Below are positions 48,471 through 56,826 of a stretch of DNA of 64,000 nucleotides, in pieces. The DNA is taken from positions 62,001 to 126,000 of the forward strand of contig NZ_JARWAC010000026.1 of the NCBI RefSeq assembly GCF_029846175.1, read 5' to 3'. Below the pieces are notes generated by a model that was given only the letters and a program-made list of their open reading frames with translations, did no database searches and was not told where the DNA came from. How positions within the stretch are numbered: position 1 is the first letter of the stretch; every line of letters starts with the position of its first letter. The stretch comes from Sphaerisporangium sp. TRM90804 (GTDB lineage: Bacteria; Actinomycetota; Actinomycetes; Streptosporangiales; Streptosporangiaceae). The translations under genes were made by a program, and so were the position numbers.

Positions 48471-49081
48471 CCATCCTCGACCTCGCCCCCGTCGTCCCGG
48501 TCGTCGTGATCGAGGACGTCGGCACGGCGGTCCCGCTGGCCCGCGCCCTGGTGGCGGGGGGCCTGCCGGTCATCGAGGTGACCCTGCGCACGCCGTGCGC
48601 CCTGGACGCCGTGCGCCGGATCGCCGCCGAGGTGCCGGACGCGGTGGTCGGCGCCGGCACGGTGCGCACCCCCGCCGACGTCGAGGCCGCCACCCGGGCG
48701 GGCTCCCAGTTCCTGGTCAGCCCGGGCTGCACGCCCAACCTGGTGAACGCGATGGAGGGCAGCGGGCTGCCCTTCCTGCCGGGCGCGGCCACCGCGTCGG
48801 AGGTCATGGTGCTGGCCGAGCGCGGCCTGAACGAGCTGAAGTTCTTCCCGGCCGTCCCGGCCGGCGGGATCGCCTACCTCAAGGCCCTGGCCGGGCCGAT
48901 CCCCGAGGTGCGGTTCTGTCCGACCGGCGGCATCCGGCCGGAGACGGCGCACGAGTTCCTGGCGCTGTCGAACGTCGGCTGCGTCGGCGGCACCTGGCTC
49001 ACCCCGGCCGACGCGATCGCCTCCGGGGACTTCGGCCGCATCGAGAAGCTGGCCTCCGAGGCGGCCGCACTCCGGCACTAG
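48467..49081 (+). CDS. eda: KDPG aldolase
   Basis: 204 aa, the full family length. Cleaves 2-keto-3-deoxy-6-phosphogluconate to pyruvate and glyceraldehyde 3-phosphate. The Schiff-base lysine is K125 in NELKFFPA, with general-base E37 (VIEVTLRT), GAGTVRT and the phosphate loop FCPTGGI. GTG start overlaps the glk stop. Last gene of the operon. Confidence 0.95.
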   Translation: MTILDLAPVVPVVVIEDVGTAVPLARALVAGGLPVIEVTLRTPCALDAVRRIAAEVPDAVVGAGTVRTPADVEAATRAGSQFLVSPGCTPNLVNAMEGSGLPFLPGAATASEVMVLAERGLNELKFFPAVPAGGIAYLKALAGPIPEVRFCPTGGIRPETAHEFLALSNVGCVGGTWLTPADAIASGDFGRIEKLASEAAALRH

Positions 49082-49174
49082 CCCGACGCGTTTCGCCCGC
49101 GCCCCTCCTCCCTCGGACCGCGGGCGATCGCCATGGAGGTCGCCGCGACCCGATGCGACGTTCATGGGACCACG

Positions 49175-49210
49175 GGGCTCGCGGGCGTCTCACCAGGCGC
49201 CCGCGAGCCC
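49175..49210. terminator. bidirectional terminator after eda
   Basis: A perfect 13-bp stem (49175-49187 with 49198-49210) and a 10-base loop between convergent eda and the sugar-porter gene. Confidence 0.8.
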
Positions 49211-49228
49211 GCCTCCGCCGCGGACGGC

Positions 49229-50683
49229 TCAGCCGGACGTGCGCCGGGAGGCCGCCATCGACAGCGACGGGGCGAGATCCTCCAGGGAACGGCGCTCGGC
49301 GTCCACCGCGAACCTCAGCGCGACCGCGCCGGCGAACGCCATCAGCCCCGCGGCGAACAGGTAGCCGTAGAACAGCCCGGCCGGGTCGGGACTGCTCCGG
49401 TCGCCGATCAGCGCGCCGAACACCACCGGCCCGAGCGCGCCGAACCCCTGGGCGACCGAGAAGAACAGCGCGATGGCCAGCGCCCTGATCTCCAGCGGGA
49501 ACAGCTCGCTGACCGTCAGGTAGCCGGAGCTGGCCGCCGCCGAGGCGAAGAAGAAGACGAGCATCCACAGCATCGTCTGGGTGGTGGCGGTGAGCGCCCC
49601 GCCGCGGAACAGCCAGGCGGTGACGGCCAGGAGCGCCCCGGCGGCGAAGTACGTCCCGGAGATCATCACGCGGCGGCCGAGGGTGTCGAACAGCGGCCCG
49701 AGCAGGAACGGGCCGGCCAGGTTGCCGACGGCGAAGACCAGCAGGTACTTCGACGCGTCCTGCGGGGACACGCCGTAGAAGACGTTCAGCACCAGCACGT
49801 AGGTGAAGAAGATGGAGTTGTAGAGGAACGACTGGCTGATCATGAGCGTGACGCCGAGGAAGGTCCGCGACGGGTACTCCCGCAGGACGACCCGCGCCAG
49901 CTCCCGGTAGGTCGGCGCGCCGTGCGGGCGCAGCTCGATGGCTTTGCACTCCTCCACGCGCGGCAGCGCGCGGCCGCTCCGGGCGACCGACGCCTCGATC
50001 TCGGCCGTCGCCCGTTCGGCCGGCTCCTGACGGCCGTGCGTGACCAGCCAGCGGGGGCTCTCGGGCAGATGGCGGCGCAGGCGCCAGATGAGCAGGCCGA
50101 TCAACGGCCCGATCAGCAGGCCCACGCGCCAGCCCAGGTCGACCGGAAGCAGGTCGGGGTCGAGCAGGACGTACGTGCTCGCCGTGCCGATGATGGCGCC
50201 CAGCCAGTAGGTGCCGCTGACCGCCAGGTCGACCCGGCCCCGGTAGCGGGAGGGGATCAGCTCGTCGATCGCCGAGTGGACGGCCGCGTACTCCCCGCCG
50301 ATTCCGGCCCCGGCGAAGAACCGGAACACCAGCAGGAACGCCAGGTTCGGCGAGAACGCCGTGATGCCGTTGGCCACCAGGTACAGCGCCAGCGTCAGGA
50401 TGAACAAACGACGCCGCCCGAACCGGTCGGAGAGCCGCCCGAACACCAGCGCCCCCGCCACCTCGCCGGCGAGGTAGACGCTGGCCGTCAGCCCCACCTC
50501 GACGGTCGTCAGCCCGAGCGTCTCGCGCTCCCGCAGCACCGACCCGACCGCGCTGGCGATCGTGATCTCCATGCCGTCCAGCACCCACGCCACACCCAGC
50601 GCGACCACCAGCTTCGTGTGGAACCCCGACCACGGCAGCCGATCCAGCCGCGCCGGGATCAGACTCCGGACGACGCCCCCCAT
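49229..50683 (-). CDS. MFS sugar-porter-type transporter (copy 1)
   Basis: 484 aa with about 12 membrane segments. GRLSDRFGRRRL in loop 2-3, PESPRWL after helix 6 and ELFPLEIRALAI are MFS sugar/organic-acid porter motifs. ATG 50683 is preferred; GTG 50689 is possible. It is close to the paralogue at 52563-54023, with a stretch (50179-50435) almost identical at DNA level. Proximity to the Entner-Doudoroff operon suggests glucose, gluconate or a related substrate; this is inference. Confidence 0.92.
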   Translation of the reverse strand: MGGVVRSLIPARLDRLPWSGFHTKLVVALGVAWVLDGMEITIASAVGSVLRERETLGLTTVEVGLTASVYLAGEVAGALVFGRLSDRFGRRRLFILTLALYLVANGITAFSPNLAFLLVFRFFAGAGIGGEYAAVHSAIDELIPSRYRGRVDLAVSGTYWLGAIIGTASTYVLLDPDLLPVDLGWRVGLLIGPLIGLLIWRLRRHLPESPRWLVTHGRQEPAERATAEIEASVARSGRALPRVEECKAIELRPHGAPTYRELARVVLREYPSRTFLGVTLMISQSFLYNSIFFTYVLVLNVFYGVSPQDASKYLLVFAVGNLAGPFLLGPLFDTLGRRVMISGTYFAAGALLAVTAWLFRGGALTATTQTMLWMLVFFFASAAASSGYLTVSELFPLEIRALAIALFFSVAQGFGALGPVVFGALIGDRSSPDPAGLFYGYLFAAGLMAFAGAVALRFAVDAERRSLEDLAPSLSMAASRRTSG

Positions 50684-50932
50684 GGTCACCCAGCGTAGCG
50701 ATCATGACGGTCGAGCCGTCCGGATCACGCCGGGGGCGCGCGGTGCGGCGCGGCCGTGCCGCACCGGCCTCCGGTGACGCGCCTGCCGATCGCGACGGGG
50801 AGAGCGGCGGTCGGTCACCGGGATCCGGTGATACCGCGGTGAAACCCGGGAGGGCGACAGTGAGCGCGCGGGAGGCCGGATTCCCTCCCACTCCTCCCCC
50901 GCCGCCGATGCGGCCGCGTCGAAAGGAATCGA

Positions 50933-52525
50933 ATGCCCTCCCCGAAAAGGCACCGGTCATCCCGATCTCTCCTGTACCGCGCGTGTTCCGTCATGGCCAT
51001 GCTGGGCACGATCGCCGTGACGGCGTGGATCTCACCGGTCACGGCCCACGCCGACGACCCGCAGGCCGCCGCAGGCCCCCGCCCGCTGTTCCAGCTCCCC
51101 TTCCCGTGCGGCGAATCATGGCTGCTGCAGACGTACCCCGGGCACGACGACTACGACATCGACATGACCGCCACCTCCGGCGGCAGCCGCGGGCGGGCGA
51201 TCGTGGCGGCCTACGGCGGCACCGTCGTCTCCCGTGGCTACGAGGAGGACGGCGGCGGCAACTACCTGCGCATCGACCACGGCGACGGCTGGCAGACGCG
51301 CTACCTGCACATGATCGAGCCGGCGTCGGTCTCGCTCGGCGAGAGCGTGTCCATCGGGCAGCAGATCGGCAGGGTCGGCACCACGGGTGACTCCTCCGGC
51401 GACCACCTGCACTTCGAGCAGCTGCGGGACGGCTCGAAGGTGGAGTCGTGGTTCGACGGGAAGCCCTCCGGCATCACCACCGACGGATCCCCGGAGGGGG
51501 AGCCCCAGTCCGGCCCGGTGACCCTGGTCAGCAAGAACTGCGACGGCCGGCAGGGATCGGCGAGCCCGCTCCTGGCCTACGACGCCGGCACCACGACCGT
51601 GATGTACCGCTGGGGTTCCACCGGGACGGCCTTCCGCAACCTCTCCACCGCGACCCACGAGTCCTTCGACCTGGACAACGTCGGTGGCCGCGTCGCCGCC
51701 GGCGACGTCAACGGCGACGGCAGGGACGACACCGTCATGGCCCACCAGAACGCCGACGGCACCTTCTCCTTCAAGGTCCTGCTGCACGGCACCATCGCGC
51801 CGGTCAACTGGTACACCTCCGGCCCGTTCGACCTCACCCCGGTCGGCAACCGGCTCATCGTGGGCGACTTCGACGGCAACGGCAGGGCCGAGCCGATCCT
51901 GGCCTACGACAGCGGCACCGCGACCATCCTGTACCGCTGGTTCTCCACCGGAGCCTCCTTCAGCAGCCTCAGCACCGCCACCTACACCAACGACCTCGAC
52001 AACGTCGCCGAGCGCGTGGCCGCCGGGGACGTCGACGGCGACGGCAAGGACGACACCGTCATGGCCCACCGGAACCCCGACGGCACCTTCTCGTTCAAGG
52101 TCTTCAGCAGAGGCACCAACGCGCCCGCGAACTGGTACACCTCCGGCCCGTTCAACCTCGCCCCGGTCGGCAACCGGCTCGTAGTCGGCGACTGGAACGG
52201 CAACGGCACGGCCGAGCCGATCCTGGCCTACGACAGCGGCACCGCGACCATCCTGTACCGCTGGTTCTCCACCGGAGCCTCCTTCAGCAGCCTCAGCACC
52301 GCCACCTACACCAACGACCTCGACAACGTCGCCGAGCGCGTAGCGGCCGGGGACGTCGACGGCGACGGCAAGGACGACACCGTCATGGCCCACCAGAACG
52401 CCGACGACACGTTCACCTACAAGGTCTTCGCCGGCGGCACCGGCGCACCCGCGAACTGGTACACCTCCGGCCCGTTCAACCTGGCCCCCGTCGGGAGCCG
52501 GTTGCTGCTGGGCAGATGGCTGTGA
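50933..52525 (+). CDS. secreted M23 peptidase with FG-GAP/VCBS-like repeats
   Basis: 530 aa. Signal peptide (residues 1-41, cut near AHADDP), then an M23 LytM-type domain (about 55-175): GHDDYDID for the first zinc ligands, RYLHM and GDHLHFE. Next come three ~108-aa repeats (LLAYDAG or ILAYDSGTATILYRW..., each with DVNGDGRDD or DVDGDGKDD calcium-loop-like motifs), a partial beta-propeller of the FG-GAP type. The last two repeats are almost identical in DNA sequence. AAAGGA precedes ATG 50933. Likely a cell-wall or secreted endopeptidase. A palindrome (TCACCGGGATCCGGTGA, 50815-50831) lies upstream. Confidence 0.9.
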   Translation: MPSPKRHRSSRSLLYRACSVMAMLGTIAVTAWISPVTAHADDPQAAAGPRPLFQLPFPCGESWLLQTYPGHDDYDIDMTATSGGSRGRAIVAAYGGTVVSRGYEEDGGGNYLRIDHGDGWQTRYLHMIEPASVSLGESVSIGQQIGRVGTTGDSSGDHLHFEQLRDGSKVESWFDGKPSGITTDGSPEGEPQSGPVTLVSKNCDGRQGSASPLLAYDAGTTTVMYRWGSTGTAFRNLSTATHESFDLDNVGGRVAAGDVNGDGRDDTVMAHQNADGTFSFKVLLHGTIAPVNWYTSGPFDLTPVGNRLIVGDFDGNGRAEPILAYDSGTATILYRWFSTGASFSSLSTATYTNDLDNVAERVAAGDVDGDGKDDTVMAHRNPDGTFSFKVFSRGTNAPANWYTSGPFNLAPVGNRLVVGDWNGNGTAEPILAYDSGTATILYRWFSTGASFSSLSTATYTNDLDNVAERVAAGDVDGDGKDDTVMAHQNADDTFTYKVFAGGTGAPANWYTSGPFNLAPVGSRLLLGRWL

Positions 52526-52549
52526 CCCGAGGCGGATGACGCCCGCCCG

Positions 52550-52579
52550 CCCCGAGCGGTCTTCAGGAACCGCTCGGGG
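52550..52579. terminator. terminator shared by the M23 gene and the second sugar porter
   Basis: A perfect 11-bp stem (52550-52560 with 52569-52579) and an 8-base loop. The stop codon of the minus-strand transporter lies in the loop, so the structure overlaps its coding end. Confidence 0.75.
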
Positions 52580-54023
52580 ACGGGGCGGCGTCGCGCATGG
52601 ACAGGCTGGGCGCCAGGTCCTCCAGGGAGCGGCGCTCGGCGTTCACCGCGAAGAACCAGGCGATGACGCCGGCGCCGACCATCATGGCGGCGGCGAGCAG
52701 GTAGCCGTAGAACAGGCCGGTGGGGTCGGGGTTCGCCTCGTCGCCGATGAGCGCGCCGAACAGCAGCGGGCCGAGCGCGCCGAAGCCCTGGGCGACGGAG
52801 AAGAACACCGCGATGGCCAGGGCGCGGATCTCCAGCGGGAACAGCTCGCTGACCGTCAGGTAGCCGGAGCTGGCCGCCGCCGAGGCGATGAAGAAGATCA
52901 CCGACCACAGCAGGGCGAGGGTGGTGGCGGTGAGGACCCCCTCGTTGAACAGCCATCCGGTGACGGCCAGCAGGAGGCCGGAGCTCACGTAGGTGCTGGA
53001 GATCATCACCCGGCGCCCGACCGTGTCGAACAGCGGGCCGAGGATGAAGGGGCCCGCGAGGTTGCCGACCGCGAAGGCCAGCAGGAACTTGGAGGCGTCG
53101 CTGGCCGACACCCCGTAGAAGGTGTTCAGGATGATGACGTAGGTGAAGAAGATCGCGTTGTAGAGGAACGACTGGCTGATCATCATCGAGGCGCCGAGGA
53201 TCGTGCGCTTGGGGTACTCCTTGAGCAGCACCCGCACGATCTCGCGGTACGACGGGGCGCCGTGCGGGCGCATCTCCATGGCCTTGCTCTCGTCGACCTG
53301 CGGCAGCCGGACGCCGCTCGCCTCGACGGCCGCCTCGACCTGCTCGACGGCCCGCTCGGCCTCCTCGTGCCGGCCGTGCATGAGCAGCCAGCGCGGGCTC
53401 TCGGGCAGGTGACGGCGCAGCACCCAGACCAGCGCGCCCAGCACGGGGCCGATCAGCAGGCCCAGGCGCCAGCCGAGGTCGACCGGCAGGATGTCGGGGT
53501 TGAGCAGGATATAGGTGCTCGCCGTGCCGATGATGGCGCCCAGCCAGTAGGTGCCGCTGACCGCCAGGTCGACCCGGCCCCGGTAGCGGGAGGGGATCAG
53601 CTCGTCGATCGCCGAGTGGATGGCCGCGTACTCGCCGCCGATTCCGGCCCCGGCGAAGAACCGGAACACCAGCAGGAACGCCAGGTTCGGGGAGAACGCC
53701 GTGATGCCGTTGGCCACCAGGTACAGCGCCAGCGTCAGGATGAACAAACGACGCCGCCCGAACCGGTCGGAGAGCCGTCCGAACACCAGGGCGCCGGCGA
53801 CCTGGCCGATCAGGTAGACGGTGGCGGTGAGGCCGACCTGGACGGCGGAGAGGCTGAGCGTCTCCCGCTCCTGCAGCACCGAGCCGACCGCGCTGGCGAT
53901 CGTGATCTCCATGCCGTCCAGCACCCACGCCACACCCAGCGCGAGCACCAGCTTGGTGTGGAACCCCGACCACGGCAGCCGGTCCAACCGCGCCGGCACC
54001 AGCGTCCGCACAGTGTTCTCCAT
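52563..54023 (-). CDS. MFS sugar-porter-type transporter (copy 2)
   Basis: 486 aa, 12 membrane segments, the same motifs as copy 1 (GRLSDRFGRRRL, PESPRWLLMHG, ELFPLEIRALAI). It differs mainly in loops and at the C-terminus (MRDAAPSPSGS). ATG 54023 has AAGGCGGG upstream; the longer frame to 54086 is rejected. The pair arose by duplication and flanks the M23 gene. Confidence 0.92.
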   Translation of the reverse strand: MENTVRTLVPARLDRLPWSGFHTKLVLALGVAWVLDGMEITIASAVGSVLQERETLSLSAVQVGLTATVYLIGQVAGALVFGRLSDRFGRRRLFILTLALYLVANGITAFSPNLAFLLVFRFFAGAGIGGEYAAIHSAIDELIPSRYRGRVDLAVSGTYWLGAIIGTASTYILLNPDILPVDLGWRLGLLIGPVLGALVWVLRRHLPESPRWLLMHGRHEEAERAVEQVEAAVEASGVRLPQVDESKAMEMRPHGAPSYREIVRVLLKEYPKRTILGASMMISQSFLYNAIFFTYVIILNTFYGVSASDASKFLLAFAVGNLAGPFILGPLFDTVGRRVMISSTYVSSGLLLAVTGWLFNEGVLTATTLALLWSVIFFIASAAASSGYLTVSELFPLEIRALAIAVFFSVAQGFGALGPLLFGALIGDEANPDPTGLFYGYLLAAAMMVGAGVIAWFFAVNAERRSLEDLAPSLSMRDAAPSPSGS

Positions 54024-54278
54024 CGCGACCCGCCTTGCGCTCGCCTCCAGCCCGCCCGGACCGGCCCAGCCGTACCGAGCGGGCACCCGGCCAACGCCCC
54101 TTCCCGACCGGCACCCCTCCTAACTGGCAGATCATGACAAGTGCGATCGAGCCGGGCGCCCCCGTGTCGGCAGCGGGCCGGCGTGCGGCCGGGCGGCGCG
54201 CTCGCCCCGCACGGCGGATGGTCGCGGCGATGCCGGGCGCGTCCACGCGGACCGCGCGCACGGCCGGTGACGAACGCG

Positions 54279-55232
54279 TCAGCGCGGGCCGTGTGCGCGA
54301 CCGGCGCCGGGCGCGTCAGAGGGGCCGTGGGCCCGGCCGAGCAGGGTGTCCTCGTCGGCGGGGTTCTCGTGGGTGCCCTCGGAGGTGCACGCGTGGGCGC
54401 CGGAGACGGCGCCGAGCCGCGCGCACTCCTCGGGCGGCAGGCCGCGCAGCCGGCCGTAGAGGAACGCCGAGACGAACGCGTCGCCCGCGCCGTCGCTGTC
54501 CCTCACCGGGCCGGGCAGCGGGGCGGCCCGGACGTGCCGGACCTCGTCCGCGCCCTCGGCGAGCAGGTAGGACCCGGCGGCGCCGGCCGTGCAGACGACC
54601 AGCGAGGCGCGCCCGCGCGCGATGACGTCGCGCATCACGCGGGAGGGGTCGCCGAGCCCGGCCGACGACAGGAACACCAGGTCGGCGGAGTAGGCGAAGT
54701 CCCTGTGGTAGTCGTTCTCGCCGTCCCAGTCGTGCAGGTCGGTGGAGGTCGGCACGCCGAGCGCGCGCAGCTCAGGGAGCAGGTGGCGGGAGAAGTCGGT
54801 GATCGAGACGTGGACGTGCCGCGCGCCGCGGATCGCCGGGCGGTACAGCTCCTCGGGCAGCCGCTGCCCGGCGGCGGCGCGCGGGTCGAACAGCGAGGTG
54901 CGCCTGCCGTCCGGGCCGACGAGCAGCACGCTGCGCCGCGTGCCCTCCGGCACCACCGCCCACCCGAACTCGACCCCCCGCGCGGCCAGGTGGTCGCGGA
55001 CGAGCGCCCCCTGCGGGTCGTCGCCGATCAGGTCGACGAGCTTCACCCGCAGCCCGAGCGCGTGACACCCGAGCGCCACCCCACTGCCGGTGTTCCCGAT
55101 GCGGTCGACCACCGGCGGCACCACATGGGTGTCCGCGTACGGCAGCGGCAGTGCCGGCACGTACACGGTGGTGTCGACCCCAGAGCCCCCGACCACCACG
55201 ACGTCGTACACCACACGGTCATCCCGGTTCAC
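54279..55232 (-). CDS. PfkB-family carbohydrate kinase
   Basis: 317 aa. Ribokinase fold with DRIGNTGSGVALGCHALGL near the N-terminus and the ATP/anion-hole motif DSDGAGDAFVSAFLYG containing the catalytic Asp. Sugar or nucleoside specificity cannot be read; fructokinase, ribokinase or adenosine-kinase-like activities are all possible. The GTG at 55232 is used as start, but GTG codons a few residues downstream are alternatives. It stands near sugar-uptake genes. Confidence 0.88.
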   Translation of the reverse strand: MNRDDRVVYDVVVVGGSGVDTTVYVPALPLPYADTHVVPPVVDRIGNTGSGVALGCHALGLRVKLVDLIGDDPQGALVRDHLAARGVEFGWAVVPEGTRRSVLLVGPDGRRTSLFDPRAAAGQRLPEELYRPAIRGARHVHVSITDFSRHLLPELRALGVPTSTDLHDWDGENDYHRDFAYSADLVFLSSAGLGDPSRVMRDVIARGRASLVVCTAGAAGSYLLAEGADEVRHVRAAPLPGPVRDSDGAGDAFVSAFLYGRLRGLPPEECARLGAVSGAHACTSEGTHENPADEDTLLGRAHGPSDAPGAGRAHGPR

Positions 55233-55266
55233 GGCGTCCTTGCTATCACACGCGCGCCGATGGAGC

Positions 55267-55845
55267 TCAGGCGCGCGGCGTACGGGCGGCGAGCCACTGC
55301 TCGCGGGTGACGGCGTACTCGACCTCCCCGAGGTCGCTGCCGGGAAGCGGTTCGTCCCACTCCAGGTGGAAGGTGCGGACGTAGCGCAGCCCGACGGACG
55401 TCATCGTCGCCCGCGAGGCGGTGTTGACGGCCATGGTCTCGGCGAAGACGCGGTCGAGGCCGAGGTCCTCGAACCCGTGGCGGACCAGCTCTCTGGCGCC
55501 CTCACTGGCGAGCCCGCGCCGCCAGTGCCGCCGCAGCAGCCGGTACCCCAGCTCCGCCTGCCCCTCCACCGGGCCCTGGTCGGCCCGCTCCGGCGACTCC
55601 AGGATCCACCACCCGACGAACTCCCCGCCGACGAGCCCCGCCCAGAACCCGAGCCCCGGCACCCGCCCCGCCGCCGCGAGCCGCCGCCGGTGAGAGCCCT
55701 CCACCTCCTCCCGGGTGCGGGCCCGCCCGTCGCCGAGGTAGCGCATGACCTCCGGGTCGGCGTCGAGCTCGACCTCCCCCTCCAGGTGGTCGTCCGACAG
55801 CGGGACGAGCGTGATCCGGCCGGTCGTCAACGTCTTCTGAGCCAT
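55267..55845 (-). CDS. GNAT-family N-acetyltransferase (RimJ/RimL-like)
   Basis: 192 aa. ITLVPLSDDHLEGEVELDADPEVMRYL at the start, ELGYRLLRRHWRRGLASEGARELV for acetyl-CoA binding and VFAETMAVNTASRATMTSVGLRYVR near the C-terminus are characteristic of GNAT enzymes that modify N-termini or small molecules. ATG 55845 is chosen from the family alignment; upstream codons are low-complexity. Confidence 0.88.
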   Translation of the reverse strand: MAQKTLTTGRITLVPLSDDHLEGEVELDADPEVMRYLGDGRARTREEVEGSHRRRLAAAGRVPGLGFWAGLVGGEFVGWWILESPERADQGPVEGQAELGYRLLRRHWRRGLASEGARELVRHGFEDLGLDRVFAETMAVNTASRATMTSVGLRYVRTFHLEWDEPLPGSDLGEVEYAVTREQWLAARTPRA

Positions 55846-56090
55846 GGCCGCATTCTGCCTGGCGCTCCCCGACCGGCTCATCCCTATTTCCGCCCGGGCC
55901 GCCCATCCCGCCCACTCCGCCTGTTCCGCCTGTTCCGCCCGCCGCCGGGGTCGTCCGCGCACGACCCGCACGGCCGCGATCGGGCCCACCGGCGCGTGAC
56001 GCCGATGGCCGAGGGTTCCGGACCGCCCGCGAGGTCCCGTCACGGCGTCAGCCCTTGCCCGTCTTCGGCCGTATTCAAGATGCTGGGTTC

Positions 56091-56471
56091 ATGGACTTCA
56101 CGAGCACCCCACGCAACCGCGACCTCCTGGTGGCGTCCAGGCAGGTCGCGGGCGCACTCGGCTTCACGGCGGCCGACGTGACCGAGCTCGCCGTCAGCAT
56201 GGGCGGCGAGGGCCGCGGCGGCTGGTCCACCGCCGAGCTGCTGCTGGTCGCCCTCGCCGAGCTCACCCGGCGCGACCCCGGCCGTCGTGACCTGGTCGGC
56301 GCCGCCGAGGCCGGCGACATCCTGGGCGTCACCGGCGGCGACCTCCACCGGCTGGCCGAGCGTCCCGGCTTCCCCGAGCCCCGCTACGTCCTGGCCGCGG
56401 GCAAGCTGTGGGCCCGGTCGGACATCGTCGCCTTCAACGCACGCAAGGACCGCCGCCCGGGGTCCGCCTGA
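56091..56471 (+). CDS. small protein with excisionase/MerR-like HTH
   Basis: 126 aa. The second half (GAAEAGDILGVTGGDLHRLAERPGFPEPRYVLAAGKLWARSDIVAF) has the AlpA/excisionase-type winged-helix pattern: helix-turn-helix, then a FPEP..LAAGKLW wing, then IVAF. The N-terminal 55 residues are not recognised. No integrase is nearby, so it is probably a chromosomal regulator. DNA binding is inferred. No strong ribosome site. Confidence 0.65.
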   Translation: MDFTSTPRNRDLLVASRQVAGALGFTAADVTELAVSMGGEGRGGWSTAELLLVALAELTRRDPGRRDLVGAAEAGDILGVTGGDLHRLAERPGFPEPRYVLAAGKLWARSDIVAFNARKDRRPGSA

Positions 56472-56826
56472 ACCGCCGCGCAGAAGCGCTCCGGCGCGCG
56501 GGCGATGTACGTTTCATGCGGCCGGTCGTGGGCCTCGTCCCAGGGGTCTCGTATCGTCCCTGGTCAGCGGGGAAGAGAGGGGTCAGGACGGCCTGGTGTC
56601 GCCTCCCCGGACGCAAGGCGCGGGTGCGGGCCTGGTTGTGACGGCGGGCGAGCGGATACCGTCCGGTCGGAACGTCAGGGCAAGGAACCCGCCTGGTCGG
56701 TGTCGTACTCCGCTCGCATCCGGGCGGGATGCGACCGGGCCGGGCGTGTCGCGTGCCCGGACGCGCTCCGGTCCCGGGGAACCCCTGTCCTCCGGACCTC
56801 GACGAAGCCCCTTCACTGGAGCCGAC
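56472..56826. other. 355-bp leader before the sugar dehydrogenase gene
   Basis: No gene with normal codon bias. Weak inverted repeats around 56535-56565 (CCCAGGGG with CCCTGG) might be a structured leader, but no known riboswitch consensus is recognised. Confidence 0.4.

Noticed and set aside
56472-56826. Riboswitch in the leader of the sugar dehydrogenase gene
   Set aside because: Only weak inverted repeats are visible and no known aptamer core could be recognised.
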